Assembly: GCF_023824195.1 (NCBI RefSeq)
Contig: NZ_CP085442.1
Span: 4,254,001 to 4,318,000 of the forward strand
DNA length: 64,000 bases
Source of the DNA: Priestia megaterium
Lineage (GTDB): Bacteria > Bacillota > Bacilli > Bacillales > Bacillaceae_H
Direction: 5' to 3'
Part shown: positions 1-8,028 of the stretch, in pieces
Numbering within the stretch: position 1 is the stretch's first letter
Layout: every line of letters begins with the position of its first letter
Notes under the pieces: generated by a model
What the model was told of the DNA's origin: nothing
Seen by the model: the letters and a program-made list of their open reading frames with translations, nothing else
The model's database searches: none
Translations under genes and position numbers: made by a program

Positions 1-610
1 ATGCCAGCCACCATAAATAAATCATAAATGGAATAATAATAAATACCCAATGATCCATTGTTTTTAAAATATAATCATATGTTCCATGTAAAATGAGCGG
101 CGCAAATACGGAATACAGCGTCCACTTCGTTTTTTCCTTTCCTTCAGAAAACTTTGCTTTCCCTAAATAATACCCCATAATGACGCCGAATAAAGCATGA
201 CTAGATACGGGTAAAAAGGCTCTTCCTAGCGCTGATTCTAAACCATTTGCAAATAAATATAAAATATTTTCAACGGTAGCAAAACCTAAGGAAACAGCTG
301 CCCCGTAAACAATTCCATCATAATGCTCATCAAATTCCACATGCTGATAAATCGTGAAATATAAAATGAACCATTTGAAAAATTCTTCTAAAAAGCTTGT
401 CGTAAAAAATGCTTGAAGAAAAGGTGATTGAAAAACGTGTTCTTCACCAAATACATATTGAATAAACATAATTGGCAAAACAAGCATTGCTCCAAAAATA
501 AATGTTTTTAATACCATTGAAATCGGCTCAGTTTCATATTCATCTTTCAAATAAAAAAAACTTAACAATGCCAATCCTGGCGCAATGCCTGCAGATACAA
601 TCGCCAACAT
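1..610 (-). CDS. prsW: PrsW-family intramembrane protease, 3' end cut by window edge
   Basis: Polytopic membrane protein of the PrsW family. In B. subtilis PrsW performs site-1 cleavage of the anti-sigma factor RsiW and so activates sigma-W under envelope stress. About 203 codons are visible, beginning [12 protein letters not shown] at the ATG complementary to 608-610, with GAGG 8 nt upstream. Several hydrophobic segments are visible, together with the conserved LEEFFKW motif that carries the essential glutamates, plus HYDGIVYG and a later HALFG. The family is about 220 residues long, so only a short C-terminal tail is missing. It is divergent from ansA. The name rests on family recognition; RsiW itself is not in this window. 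Confidence 0.88.
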   Translation of the reverse strand, partial: MLAIVSAGIAPGLALLSFFYLKDEYETEPISMVLKTFIFGAMLVLPIMFIQYVFGEEHVFQSPFLQAFFTTSFLEEFFKWFILYFTIYQHVEFDEHYDGIVYGAAVSLGFATVENILYLFANGLESALGRAFLPVSSHALFGVIMGYYLGKAKFSEGKEKTKWTLYSVFAPLILHGTYDYILKTMDHWVFIIIPFMIYLWWLA

Positions 611-808
611 AAATAGCGCCTCATCTCCTCTATTTTTTTTAATAGTAACATGTTATCTTTAGGATGAAAATCTCCGTCTATAATGTCCTTATCTTTATAT
701 GTAAATGCTCACATAACTTGCTGTCGATTTACAAAGCCTAACAAAGACCTTAAACAAGTATACCAAAAAATGTATCATACTTATATGAAAAATTGAAAGG
801 AGCTCTCT

Positions 809-1780
809 ATGAAAACTGTTTATATTCTTCACACCGGCGGCACAATCTCTATGAAAGAAGACATGGCAACTGGATCGGTAACACCAGATATTCAAAATCC
901 GCTTCACCGCTCAACATCATCTGTTTCAGGTATGGCCAATGTAATCGTAGAAGAAGCATTTCATCTGCCTTCTCCTCACATTACTCCTAAGGAAATGCTT
1001 ATACTTTCAAAAAAAATACGCGATAAAATTAATGAGGGCAAAATTGATGCAGTCGTGTTAACCCACGGTACGGACACGCTGGAAGAAACCGCTTATTTTT
1101 TAGATCTAACAGTGCATACAGATATTCCAATTGTCTTAACTGGAGCCATGAGATCAAGCAATGAGATCGGTTCAGACGGTCCTTATAATTTTATATCTGC
1201 GGTTCGGGTGGCTATTAGTGACGGTGCAAAAGGAAAAGGTGTCTTAGTGGTGATGAACGATGAAATTCATACCGCTGAAAATGTGACCAAGACCCACACA
1301 AGCAACGTGGCGACATTTCAAAGCCCTCAGTACGGGCCAATAGGATTAATCACAAAACGCGGCGTATCTTTTCACCACATGCCTACAGAACATGAATTTT
1401 ATCCTGTTAATCAGATAGATAAACAAATCACTTTATTAAAAGCTTATGCAGGAATGGACGATCAATTATTTCAAGCGGCGGCTTCAATGAATGTCGATGG
1501 ACTTGTAATTGAAGCCCTCGGCCAAGGAAATCTCCCTCCCCTTGCACTTCCGGGAATTCAATTGCTTTTAAAACGAAAGATACCCATCGTGCTCGTTTCT
1601 CGCTGTTTTAATGGAATTGCTCAAGATGTATATGGATATGAAGGCGGTGGCAAGCAGTTGAAAGAGATGGGCGTTATTTTTTCAAATGGCTTAAATGGTC
1701 CTAAAGCACGCATTAAACTGTTAGTTGCTCTCCAAGTAACAACGAATCATGATGAACTGCAGCAGCTATTTAATCATTAG
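809..1780 (+). CDS. ansA: L-asparaginase, type I
   Basis: Hydrolyses L-asparagine to aspartate and ammonia in the cytoplasm. The 323 residues fit the family. The first catalytic threonine lies in HTGGTISM (residues 8-15) and the second catalytic block is HGTDTLEETAYFL (about 93-105). There is no signal peptide. The ATG start has GAAAGGAG 7 nt upstream. It is a single gene, convergent with ypdA and sharing a bidirectional terminator. No aspartase (ansB) follows, unlike the B. subtilis ansAB operon, and no ansR repressor is visible. Confidence 0.93.
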   Translation: MKTVYILHTGGTISMKEDMATGSVTPDIQNPLHRSTSSVSGMANVIVEEAFHLPSPHITPKEMLILSKKIRDKINEGKIDAVVLTHGTDTLEETAYFLDLTVHTDIPIVLTGAMRSSNEIGSDGPYNFISAVRVAISDGAKGKGVLVVMNDEIHTAENVTKTHTSNVATFQSPQYGPIGLITKRGVSFHHMPTEHEFYPVNQIDKQITLLKAYAGMDDQLFQAAASMNVDGLVIEALGQGNLPPLALPGIQLLLKRKIPIVLVSRCFNGIAQDVYGYEGGGKQLKEMGVIFSNGLNGPKARIKLLVALQVTTNHDELQQLFNH

Positions 1781-1781
1781 T

Positions 1782-1813
1782 AAAACAACGCATAGAAGCC
1801 TATGCGTTGTTTT
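1782..1813. terminator. Bidirectional terminator between ansA and ypdA
   Basis: A 14-bp perfect stem (1782-1795 with 1800-1813) and a 4-nt loop, with T-runs readable in both directions. The ypdA stop codon (1800-1802) lies inside the stem. Confidence 0.9.
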
Positions 1814-2771
1814 TGTTGATAATATGAGAAGCGATTGATTTTCCATGAAAACGTCCATTTTCAATAAAAATCTCATTAGCATTGTTTCCTGCAGCAATCA
1901 CACCAGCGATATAAATTCCTTCCACGTTTGTTTCCATCGTCTCTTCGTTAAAAGAAGGGCGGCCTGTTTCATCATCTAATTCCACACCCATTTTTGTTAA
2001 GAACGAATGATCAGGGTGATAGCCAGTCATGGCAAAAACGAAATCGTTACTAATCGTAGATTCTTTCCCTTCCTGCTCATATGTTACCGTTTCATCCGTT
2101 ATCTTTGTTACATGAGCATTAAAATGCATCTGAATTGTTCCATTTCGAACCAGCGCCTCAAATTCAGGCAATATCCAAGGTTTTACGCTAGAGGAGTAAT
2201 CTGAGCCACGATAAATAACCGTCACCCTTGCATCACACTTCACCAATTCCAGAGCTGCATCGACGCTAGAGTTTTTTCCGCCTATAACGACTACATCTTT
2301 ATCAAAGTACGGATGCGCTTCTTTGAAATAATGAAATACCTTTGATAAATCTTCACCAGGAACATTCATATAATTAGGATGATCGTAATAGCCCGTAGCT
2401 ATAATGACATTCTCCGCTTCATATGTCTCTTTAGATGTTGTGACAATAAATTGGTTTTCCGCTTGTTTGTCTACTTGCAAGACACGTTCAAACGACTGAA
2501 TTCGAACCTGCTTGCGCTTCACCACTTCTCGGTAGTAAGCAAGAGCTTGGTTGCGCACAGGCTTACGATTTTCCGTAATAAAAGGGACATCCCCAATTTC
2601 TAGTTTTTCACTCGAACTAAAAAACGTTTGGTGGGTCGGATAGTTATAAATGGCATTCACAATATTCCCTTTTTCAATTACAAGGGCATCCATACCTGTA
2701 TGTTGAAGCTCAATAGCTGCTGAAAGACCGCATGGTCCTCCGCCAACAATAATTACTTTTTCTTTCTTCAT
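1800..2771 (-). CDS. ypdA: YpdA-type bacillithiol disulfide reductase (flavoprotein)
   Basis: NADPH-dependent FAD protein that reduces oxidised bacillithiol in the BSH redox cycle of Firmicutes. About 323 residues. The N-terminal FAD site is VIIVGGGPCGLSA, with the cysteine placed as in the YpdA family. A second NADPH-binding Rossmann motif, VVVIGGKNSSVDAA, lies mid-protein, and a C-terminal GIYIAGVIAAGNNANE block follows. The ATG at 2769-2771 is preferred to the upstream GTG because AAGGAG sits 8 nt before it. The classical CxxC of thioredoxin reductases is absent, as expected for this family. Confidence 0.9.
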   Translation of the reverse strand: MKKEKVIIVGGGPCGLSAAIELQHTGMDALVIEKGNIVNAIYNYPTHQTFFSSSEKLEIGDVPFITENRKPVRNQALAYYREVVKRKQVRIQSFERVLQVDKQAENQFIVTTSKETYEAENVIIATGYYDHPNYMNVPGEDLSKVFHYFKEAHPYFDKDVVVIGGKNSSVDAALELVKCDARVTVIYRGSDYSSSVKPWILPEFEALVRNGTIQMHFNAHVTKITDETVTYEQEGKESTISNDFVFAMTGYHPDHSFLTKMGVELDDETGRPSFNEETMETNVEGIYIAGVIAAGNNANEIFIENGRFHGKSIASHIINKNNA

Positions 2772-2830
2772 GCCTGTCACTCCTTCAGTTGTAAACGCAC
2801 CTTTTTTTTATTTTAACGCAGTGTAAAACA

Positions 2831-2864
2831 AAAAAATCTCCTCATTAATGATAGGAGATTTTTT
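2831..2864 (-). terminator. gudB terminator
   Basis: A 12-bp stem (2831-2842 with 2853-2864) rich in A/T at its base, followed on the minus strand by a T-run. It lies about 30 nt after the gudB stop. Confidence 0.85.
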
Positions 2865-2895
2865 CTATTTACGCAATTGTTCTGCTGTTCTGTTT

Positions 2896-4176
2896 TTAAA
2901 TCCAGCCTCTGAAACGAGAGCCTTCTGCCATTTTTCTTACGCCTATCATATAAGCAGCTAGACGCATGTCGACTTTTCGAGTTGTAGAGGTTTCGTAGAT
3001 GTTATTAAATGATTTAACCATTACTTTTTCAAGCTTTTCTTCTACTTCTTCTTCCGTCCAATAATAACCTTGGTTATTTTGCACCCATTCAAAATAAGAG
3101 ACTGTTACACCGCCGGCGCTTGCCAAAACGTCTGGAACTAATAAAATTCCTCTTTCTGACAAGATGCGCGTTGCTTCAAGAGTTGTTGGTCCATTTGCTG
3201 CTTCTACAACAATACTCGCTTGAATGTTATGGGCGTTTTCTTCTGTAATTTGATTTTCAATCGCAGCTGGAACTAGGATGTCACAGTCAAGTTCAAGCAG
3301 CTCTTTATTGCTGATTGTATTATTGAATAATTTCGTTACTGTGCCAAAGCTATCGCGTCGATCTAATAAATAATCAATGTCTAAGCCGTTAGGATCATGC
3401 AGCGCTCCGTACGCATCGGATATCCCTACAATTTTAGCGCCAGCGTCGTGCATGAACTTAGCTAAAAAGCTTCCTGCATTTCCAAACCCTTGTACTACTA
3501 CCCGTGCGCCTTGTAATTCAATGCCTCGTTTTTTCGCTGCTTCACGAATACAAATAGTTACTCCTTTTGCAGTCGCTGTTTCACGGCCGTGCGAACCACC
3601 CAAGACAAGGGGCTTTCCAGTAATAAAGCCCGGTGAGTTAAATTCATCAATCCGGCTGTATTCATCCATCATCCAAGCCATAATTTGTGAATTTGTAAAC
3701 ACATCCGGCGCTGGAATATCCTTTGTTGGTCCAACAATTTGGCTAATCGCACGAACATATCCGCGGCTTAAACGCTCTAATTCTCCAAAAGACATATTTC
3801 GAGGATCACAAACAATTCCACCTTTTCCTCCACCGTAAGGAAGGTCAACGATTCCACATTTTAAACTCATCCATATAGATAGAGCTTTTACTTCTTTTTC
3901 AGTTACGTTTGGGTGAAAACGAATTCCACCTTTCGTAGGACCAACTGCATCGTTATGCTGCGCTCGGTGACCTGTAAAAATCTTAACTGATCCGTCATCC
4001 ATACGAACAGGAATTTTTACTGTCATCATTCGTAATGGCTCTTTTAATAGTTCATACACTTCATCAGGATAGCCTAGTTTTTCTAACGCTTTATGTATCA
4101 CTGTTTGTGTAGATTTTAAAACATCATGCTTCTCTTCTTGACTATTTTTACTGTCTTGCATCTTGTCGGCTACCAT
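2896..4176 (-). CDS. gudB: NAD-dependent glutamate dehydrogenase (active GudB form)
   Basis: Oxidatively deaminates glutamate to 2-oxoglutarate and ammonia. The protein has 426 residues, the GudB/RocG length. It shows the substrate-binding block GPTKGGIRFHP, the catalytic lysine region PYGGGKGGI, and a Rossmann motif VVVQGFGNAGS. The ATG has TAGGAGGT 7 nt upstream. Laboratory B. subtilis 168 carries a 9-bp duplication (VKAVKA) that inactivates GudB. Here the same place reads TEKEVKALS, without duplication, so the enzyme should be active. A TTGCAA-16-TATACT promoter and a degenerate cre-like site lie upstream. Confidence 0.93.
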   Translation of the reverse strand: MVADKMQDSKNSQEEKHDVLKSTQTVIHKALEKLGYPDEVYELLKEPLRMMTVKIPVRMDDGSVKIFTGHRAQHNDAVGPTKGGIRFHPNVTEKEVKALSIWMSLKCGIVDLPYGGGKGGIVCDPRNMSFGELERLSRGYVRAISQIVGPTKDIPAPDVFTNSQIMAWMMDEYSRIDEFNSPGFITGKPLVLGGSHGRETATAKGVTICIREAAKKRGIELQGARVVVQGFGNAGSFLAKFMHDAGAKIVGISDAYGALHDPNGLDIDYLLDRRDSFGTVTKLFNNTISNKELLELDCDILVPAAIENQITEENAHNIQASIVVEAANGPTTLEATRILSERGILLVPDVLASAGGVTVSYFEWVQNNQGYYWTEEEVEEKLEKVMVKSFNNIYETSTTRKVDMRLAAYMIGVRKMAEGSRFRGWI

Positions 4177-4243
4177 CTGTAAACCTCCTAAAATGTATCG
4201 AAAATTATTCGTTTTTAATTGAATGGTGCTTCTTTCATGACAT

Positions 4244-4271
4244 AGTATACACCCTTAGTTTTACATTGCAA
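4244..4271 (-). promoter_or_regulatory. Predicted sigma-A promoter of gudB
   Basis: On the minus strand the -35 is TTGCAA (4266-4271), the spacer is 16 bp and the -10 is TATACT (4244-4249), about 68 bp before the gudB start. A weak cre-like 14-mer with two mismatches lies at 4312-4325. Confidence 0.6.
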
Positions 4272-4404
4272 AGGAAAATATCGAACTTTTAGTATTTTTT
4301 GTGTTCTTCTAAGAAAACGCTTCCAATAACTTTACAAGGTATGCTACAATGTTTTAAGTCTGCCTCTTTTCTAGTATGCTTTAATCGTCTAAAAAAAATT
4401 AAAA

Positions 4405-4499
4405 ACACCCGGTGATAAAGAGCACTTTCAACAACTTTGTACAAGCTGAAAGTGCAGCCACTCTTATTTTAATAAAAGTGCTTTATCCTTCACGGGTGT
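4405..4499 (-). terminator. Large branched terminator-like structure after mecB
   Basis: Outer arms ACACCCG (4405-4411) and CGGGTGT (4493-4499) enclose further complementary blocks. A nested hairpin GCACTTTCA/TGAAAGTGC (4422-4430 with 4447-4455) can compete with the outer pairing. On the minus strand it ends in TTTTTAATTTTTTTT. It sits 19 nt after mecB and fills much of the 342-nt gap before gudB. A terminator is the simplest reading; the alternative pairings are unusual. Confidence 0.65.
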
Positions 4500-4518
4500 A
4501 ATTATTTCAATTAAACAG

Positions 4519-5121
4519 TTAAGAAAAGACAGAGTTAATATACTCCAAAGCTCTCTTTTCTACTAACATTTTTCCATATTCATTTACGCGGTGCTTTGTA
4601 ATTGTAGAGGGATTTCCATACTCCGCCAAAACCGCAATCATATTCCCAACTTCAGCTGGTGACAGCATGTGATAATCCAGCAGCACGTAAAAACGTTTTT
4701 CAAATGAATAGAGCACGCTATCCGTATCGTAAAAGTTTGACAGGCGTTTGGTCAGCTGAATGACATCTTCAAATGAATCAAACTCAAAAAACATGTCTTC
4801 GCTTTCATCTAGCATGACCTGCATTTCAATGAAGTCCTCGAACTCGTCTTCATCGAACTCACCGTAGCTGGTTTCTTCTTCATACTGCTTTGTCACAAAT
4901 ACAACCATTCCCTGTGCTTGAAGTGAAAAAACTTCTACCGAAAGAGAATTTGTAGGTTCAAAGTTCAGTTCTTGAGAAGCTTGCTCTATCATCTCACGAA
5001 AGAGCTGTTTTACTTTGAATGTATCTGTCCATAGATCTTCTTTTGTTAACCCTCTTTCTTTTAAATCATCGTAGGTCAAAAAAACTTTTAGCTTATTATA
5101 GTTTAATCGTTCAAGCCTCAT
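4519..5121 (-). CDS. mecB: MecA-family ClpC adaptor (MecB/YpbH)
   Basis: Adaptor protein that delivers substrates to the ClpC/ClpP protease. It has 200 residues. The N-terminal substrate-binding module starts MRLERLNYNK and continues LTYDDLKERGLTKEDLW. A very acidic linker around residues 85-115 follows, then a C-terminal ClpC-binding module ending in HRVNEYGKMLVEKRA. The context (gudB on one side, ypbG-ypbF-ypbD-recS on the other) matches ypbH rather than the competence gene mecA. ATG start with GGGGAGGG upstream. Confidence 0.9.
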   Translation of the reverse strand: MRLERLNYNKLKVFLTYDDLKERGLTKEDLWTDTFKVKQLFREMIEQASQELNFEPTNSLSVEVFSLQAQGMVVFVTKQYEEETSYGEFDEDEFEDFIEMQVMLDESEDMFFEFDSFEDVIQLTKRLSNFYDTDSVLYSFEKRFYVLLDYHMLSPAEVGNMIAVLAEYGNPSTITKHRVNEYGKMLVEKRALEYINSVFS

Positions 5122-5248
5122 TAGCGTCCCTCCCCGCTTGCACTCATAACCACATGGTTCGATAATGCAGTATATGTATTTTTTGGAAAACGGTTCGTGA
5201 TGTTTACTTACGAGTTTACAGGTTTATGATAGGAAAGACAAGCTATTC

Positions 5249-6160
5249 TCAATCAATTTCTGCTAATTTTTTTGTTAGCCAGCTGTTCCACTCTTCTTTT
5301 GTATTTCCTAAAATAAACGGCTGGGCCTCGCCTTTTCTTTTGCTATCTAAACCATCAAACACATAACCGCCTAATCCTACTTTGAGATGCGGGAACTTCT
5401 TTATCATTTGGTTCGTCAAATTTAGTGTTTTCTCGGCATTTTCCATCATTGTGCATGACATAAATAAAAACGTTGGGTCTACTTCTTTAACAATTAACTC
5501 AACATCTTTATCTTCAATGCTGCTTCCTAAATAAATAACCTCAAACCCTTTACGGCGTAAAAATAGCGTAAAGACTAGGAGTCCCACTTCATGTGTCTCA
5601 TTAGGCCCGCATACAGCAATCGCTTTAGGCAATAAGCCATTTGAAGGCAGCGAATAAAAAATCATGCTGATACGCGTTTTTAATACTTGAGTCGTATAAT
5701 GCTCATGGGCACTTGTAATTTGCCCTTTTTCCCACATATCTCCAACCGTCACGAGTAGAGAACCCAAAATATCAATAACCACTTTTTCTACCGAATACAG
5801 GCTAAAAGCATGATTAATTAAATCCTGTGCTTTTCCTTCTTCAAAAGATAAAAGCATCGTTAACAGCTCATCCCTAATTTTTTGAGGGGAATCTACTTCT
5901 CCTTCTTCTTCAAACGTTCCTACTGTACTACTTTCCGTTTCTAATAACGAAACCGCTTGACTTATGGTAAAACCTCCGCTCACTTTTTCCGTGAGCCATT
6001 TTAATTTCCGCAAATCTTCCTCTGTATATAACCGATGCCCCGATTCATTGCGGACAGGATTTAAAATTTGATAACGTCGTTCCCATGCACGCAAAGTTCC
6101 CGGCTGGATTCCGACCATATTTGAGATGGCTTTAATATTATACTTCCCTTCGTGAGCCAT
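5249..6160 (-). CDS. MerR-family regulator with cobalamin-binding domain (LitR/CarH type)
   Basis: 303-residue DNA-binding protein. Residues 7-75 form a MerR winged helix with the LRAWERRY signature of the CarA/CarH/LitR branch. Residues about 95-170 form the helical cap with W143-x9-E153-H154, the W-x9-EH motif that packs on adenosylcobalamin in CarH. Residues 178-300 form a Rossmann B12 domain with E188-T-H190-E-V-G193 (the ExHxxG lower-ligand motif) and a GG pair at 264-265. By family knowledge such proteins repress DNA in the dark and release it when light breaks the Co-C bond. No carotenoid or photolyase gene is next to it. Its own promoter holds a palindrome in the spacer, which suggests autoregulation. 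The photoreceptor role is inferred. Confidence 0.82.
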   Translation of the reverse strand: MAHEGKYNIKAISNMVGIQPGTLRAWERRYQILNPVRNESGHRLYTEEDLRKLKWLTEKVSGGFTISQAVSLLETESSTVGTFEEEGEVDSPQKIRDELLTMLLSFEEGKAQDLINHAFSLYSVEKVVIDILGSLLVTVGDMWEKGQITSAHEHYTTQVLKTRISMIFYSLPSNGLLPKAIAVCGPNETHEVGLLVFTLFLRRKGFEVIYLGSSIEDKDVELIVKEVDPTFLFMSCTMMENAEKTLNLTNQMIKKFPHLKVGLGGYVFDGLDSKRKGEAQPFILGNTKEEWNSWLTKKLAEID

Positions 6161-6204
6161 ACGTAACCTCCAACTACTCTTCGTGAACTGTATCTATTAA
6201 TTGA

Positions 6205-6233
6205 ATTATAGGATAAGTTATCCTGTGTGTAAA
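6205..6233 (-). promoter_or_regulatory. Promoter with spacer palindrome upstream of the B12/MerR regulator
   Basis: On the minus strand TTTACA (6228-6233), a 17-bp spacer and TATAAT (6205-6210) lie 45 bp before the start codon. A perfect 15-bp palindrome, AGGATAA-C-TTATCCT (6210-6224), fills the spacer and abuts the -10 box. This is where MerR-family operators usually sit. Confidence 0.65.
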
Positions 6234-6267
6234 ATTTGTATATGCTATGTAAAGAGTTTGTTCAAGG

Positions 6268-7035
6268 CTATTCTTTCCTTTTTAAAGTGATATAATGCGT
6301 TTGGGCTCTAGCTTGTAAACGGAGAGGCAAAGAGGTTGTACCATATCCGTTACTGACAAAAAGAGGAATGTTTCTTTTTTCTTTCAGCCCTCCTAATTCA
6401 TACATACCAAAATTAAATAAGCGTATCTGTCCTCCGTGTGTATGTCCGCTCAAAATTAAATCTACTTTTGATTCTTCATCTACATAATAGATAACATCAG
6501 GATTGTGGCTTAGAAGAATGGTAAGCTGTTCAGGTTCAATGGAAGAAACAGCTCTCTTTAGATTCATCTGACCTTCTGATAAATCATCTACCCCCGCAAA
6601 ATGGCATGTAGTACCATATTTAGAAACGGCAAAGACATGCTCGTTTTTAAGAGCAATAACTCCTTCATCTTTAAGCATCTGCTTCAATTGCATTTGACTT
6701 ACTTCGTAATCATTATTTCCCCACACAAAATAGACGGGTCCTAGCGTTTTAAGCTTTTGAATATTTTGACGAGCCCGCAATAAAGGTACTCCTCCTTCTA
6801 GTAAATCACCGCCTATGATCACAAAATCTACTTCGCCCGGTATTTTTTCCAACAGCTTCGACGAAACTGTTCGCTTATGTATATCCGATATAAAAAACAG
6901 GCGCAAAGGCTGCTGATTTTCAGGAAATGTTGATAAATGAAGCGTTCTTTCTTCGACATATGTACGATGGGCTTCTGAAAACATAAAAATCAGCAAGCCT
7001 ATGCCTAACGCTAAAATAATTAAAAGAATAACCAT
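6268..7035 (-). CDS. ypbG: YpbG-like calcineurin-type metallophosphoesterase, membrane anchored
   Basis: 255 residues with one N-terminal membrane helix (2-20), then a metallophosphoesterase fold with all metal motifs: FFISDIH, GGDLLEGG, WGNND, LLSHNPD and SGHTHGG. The catalytic domain probably faces outward, as in related YkuE/YpbG proteins, but topology is inferred. The substrate is unknown. ATG start with AGAAGGAGAA upstream. It follows a small membrane protein gene by 20 nt and may be co-transcribed with it. Confidence 0.82.
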   Translation of the reverse strand: MVILLIILALGIGLLIFMFSEAHRTYVEERTLHLSTFPENQQPLRLFFISDIHKRTVSSKLLEKIPGEVDFVIIGGDLLEGGVPLLRARQNIQKLKTLGPVYFVWGNNDYEVSQMQLKQMLKDEGVIALKNEHVFAVSKYGTTCHFAGVDDLSEGQMNLKRAVSSIEPEQLTILLSHNPDVIYYVDEESKVDLILSGHTHGGQIRLFNFGMYELGGLKEKRNIPLFVSNGYGTTSLPLRLQARAQTHYITLKRKE

Positions 7036-7055
7036 ATATTCTCCTTCTTTTCATT

Positions 7056-7430
7056 TTATACCCGGTGTGTTTCTGTTAAAGAAGAAAGGGCATAAATTAT
7101 CGCAATTGTTAATAAAACTACTACTTGATAAAGCGCAATTGCACTTAACGATAAAATTCCTATCACACATAGACATGAAACAAGGTATTCATGCCATTTC
7201 ACCTTATAGCCTTTTAGAAACAACCGACTTTGCAGAAACACTTTACGAACTGCCGCCGACAGACAAAAAAGAGCCGTGAAAAATAAGATTATAACACTAA
7301 ACACATCTAACGGATGTAAAATCATTTGAATAAGTAAATAGGTTAACGAAGCTTTTGAGCCTACAGCTGTTAAACTGCTGATATAATAACTGCATAACCA
7401 CGCAGTGAGCAAGTTAAACCAATCCCTCAC
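7056..7430 (-). CDS. Small integral membrane protein of unknown function
   Basis: 124 residues with about four hydrophobic segments (roughly 5-25, 35-60, 80-100, 102-118) and few charged residues between them. I do not recognise a family. It starts with GTG behind GGGGG and a 7-nt spacer. It lies between ypbG and ypbF, where B. subtilis has no such gene, and reads in the same direction, so it may be part of that operon. No catalytic motif is visible. Confidence 0.55.
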   Translation of the reverse strand: MRDWFNLLTAWLCSYYISSLTAVGSKASLTYLLIQMILHPLDVFSVIILFFTALFCLSAAVRKVFLQSRLFLKGYKVKWHEYLVSCLCVIGILSLSAIALYQVVVLLTIAIIYALSSLTETHRV

Positions 7431-7484
7431 AAAAAAACCCCCTTCACTAAACTTCTATGTAAAAAGAGGCTTTTTCATGCGATT

Positions 7485-7937
7485 CTATTTGTTTTCATGA
7501 TATAAATTAATTCCATAGGTTGACTGCATCCAGCGGAACGTTTCTTTTCGGTGCTCCCATGTTTCAGGCGTTGCCCATAGCTCTTTGCTTCTTTTAATAA
7601 TCTCACAGCGCAAATCTTGAAAAGTCTTTTCTGCTTTCTCGCTTTTTTTCTGCAGCTGTACAGTATAAAAATAAAGTGAGACGGTAAGCAATAGAAACAT
7701 CAAATGCCATATGTTGCCTAACAAAAATGAAAAAAATTCGCTAAACGTCGTAAAAAAACCGCTTTGAAATATGAAAAGAAAGTAGCTAATAACAGCCGTT
7801 ACACTGCCTAAAAACAAAATCTTCCATTTTTTCTCTTTAGCTTTCAGCTTATTAACTGCCTCTTTTCTTTTAATAACGCTCGCTAATATATATTGAAGTG
7901 TTTCATCGCTTTCAAAGTCTATCACCTTGTTTTCCAT
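7485..7937 (-). CDS. ypbF: YpbF-like membrane protein (DUF2663)
   Basis: About 150 residues. The cytoplasmic N-terminus is charged. Two strong membrane helices lie around residues 45-62 and 78-95. A long charged C-terminal region follows with FQDLRCEIIKRSKELW and WEHRKETFRWM, typical of YpbF/DUF2663. Function unknown. The second of two adjacent ATGs is preferred because it lies 7 nt after GGGGG. Position between ypbG and ypbD matches B. subtilis, except that the LysM gene ypbE is missing here. Confidence 0.75.
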   Translation of the reverse strand: MENKVIDFESDETLQYILASVIKRKEAVNKLKAKEKKWKILFLGSVTAVISYFLFIFQSGFFTTFSEFFSFLLGNIWHLMFLLLTVSLYFYTVQLQKKSEKAEKTFQDLRCEIIKRSKELWATPETWEHRKETFRWMQSTYGINLYHENK

Positions 7938-8028
7938 CATTCCACCCCCTCGTATGCTAGTACAACATATGAGGGAACATAAAAGATTATGTGGGTAGCA
8001 CTGAAAATAATGGCTGTATCCTTAACCT

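Noticed and set aside
3377..3838. 153-codon open frame antisense to gudB
   Set aside because: Lies wholly within gudB on the other strand, has no ribosome site, and has the biased composition (Ser, Pro, Ala) typical of a shadow frame.
4405..4499. Known metabolite riboswitch upstream of gudB
   Set aside because: It matches no aptamer I know, and the U-tract lies far before the gudB promoter, so it belongs to the mecB 3' end.
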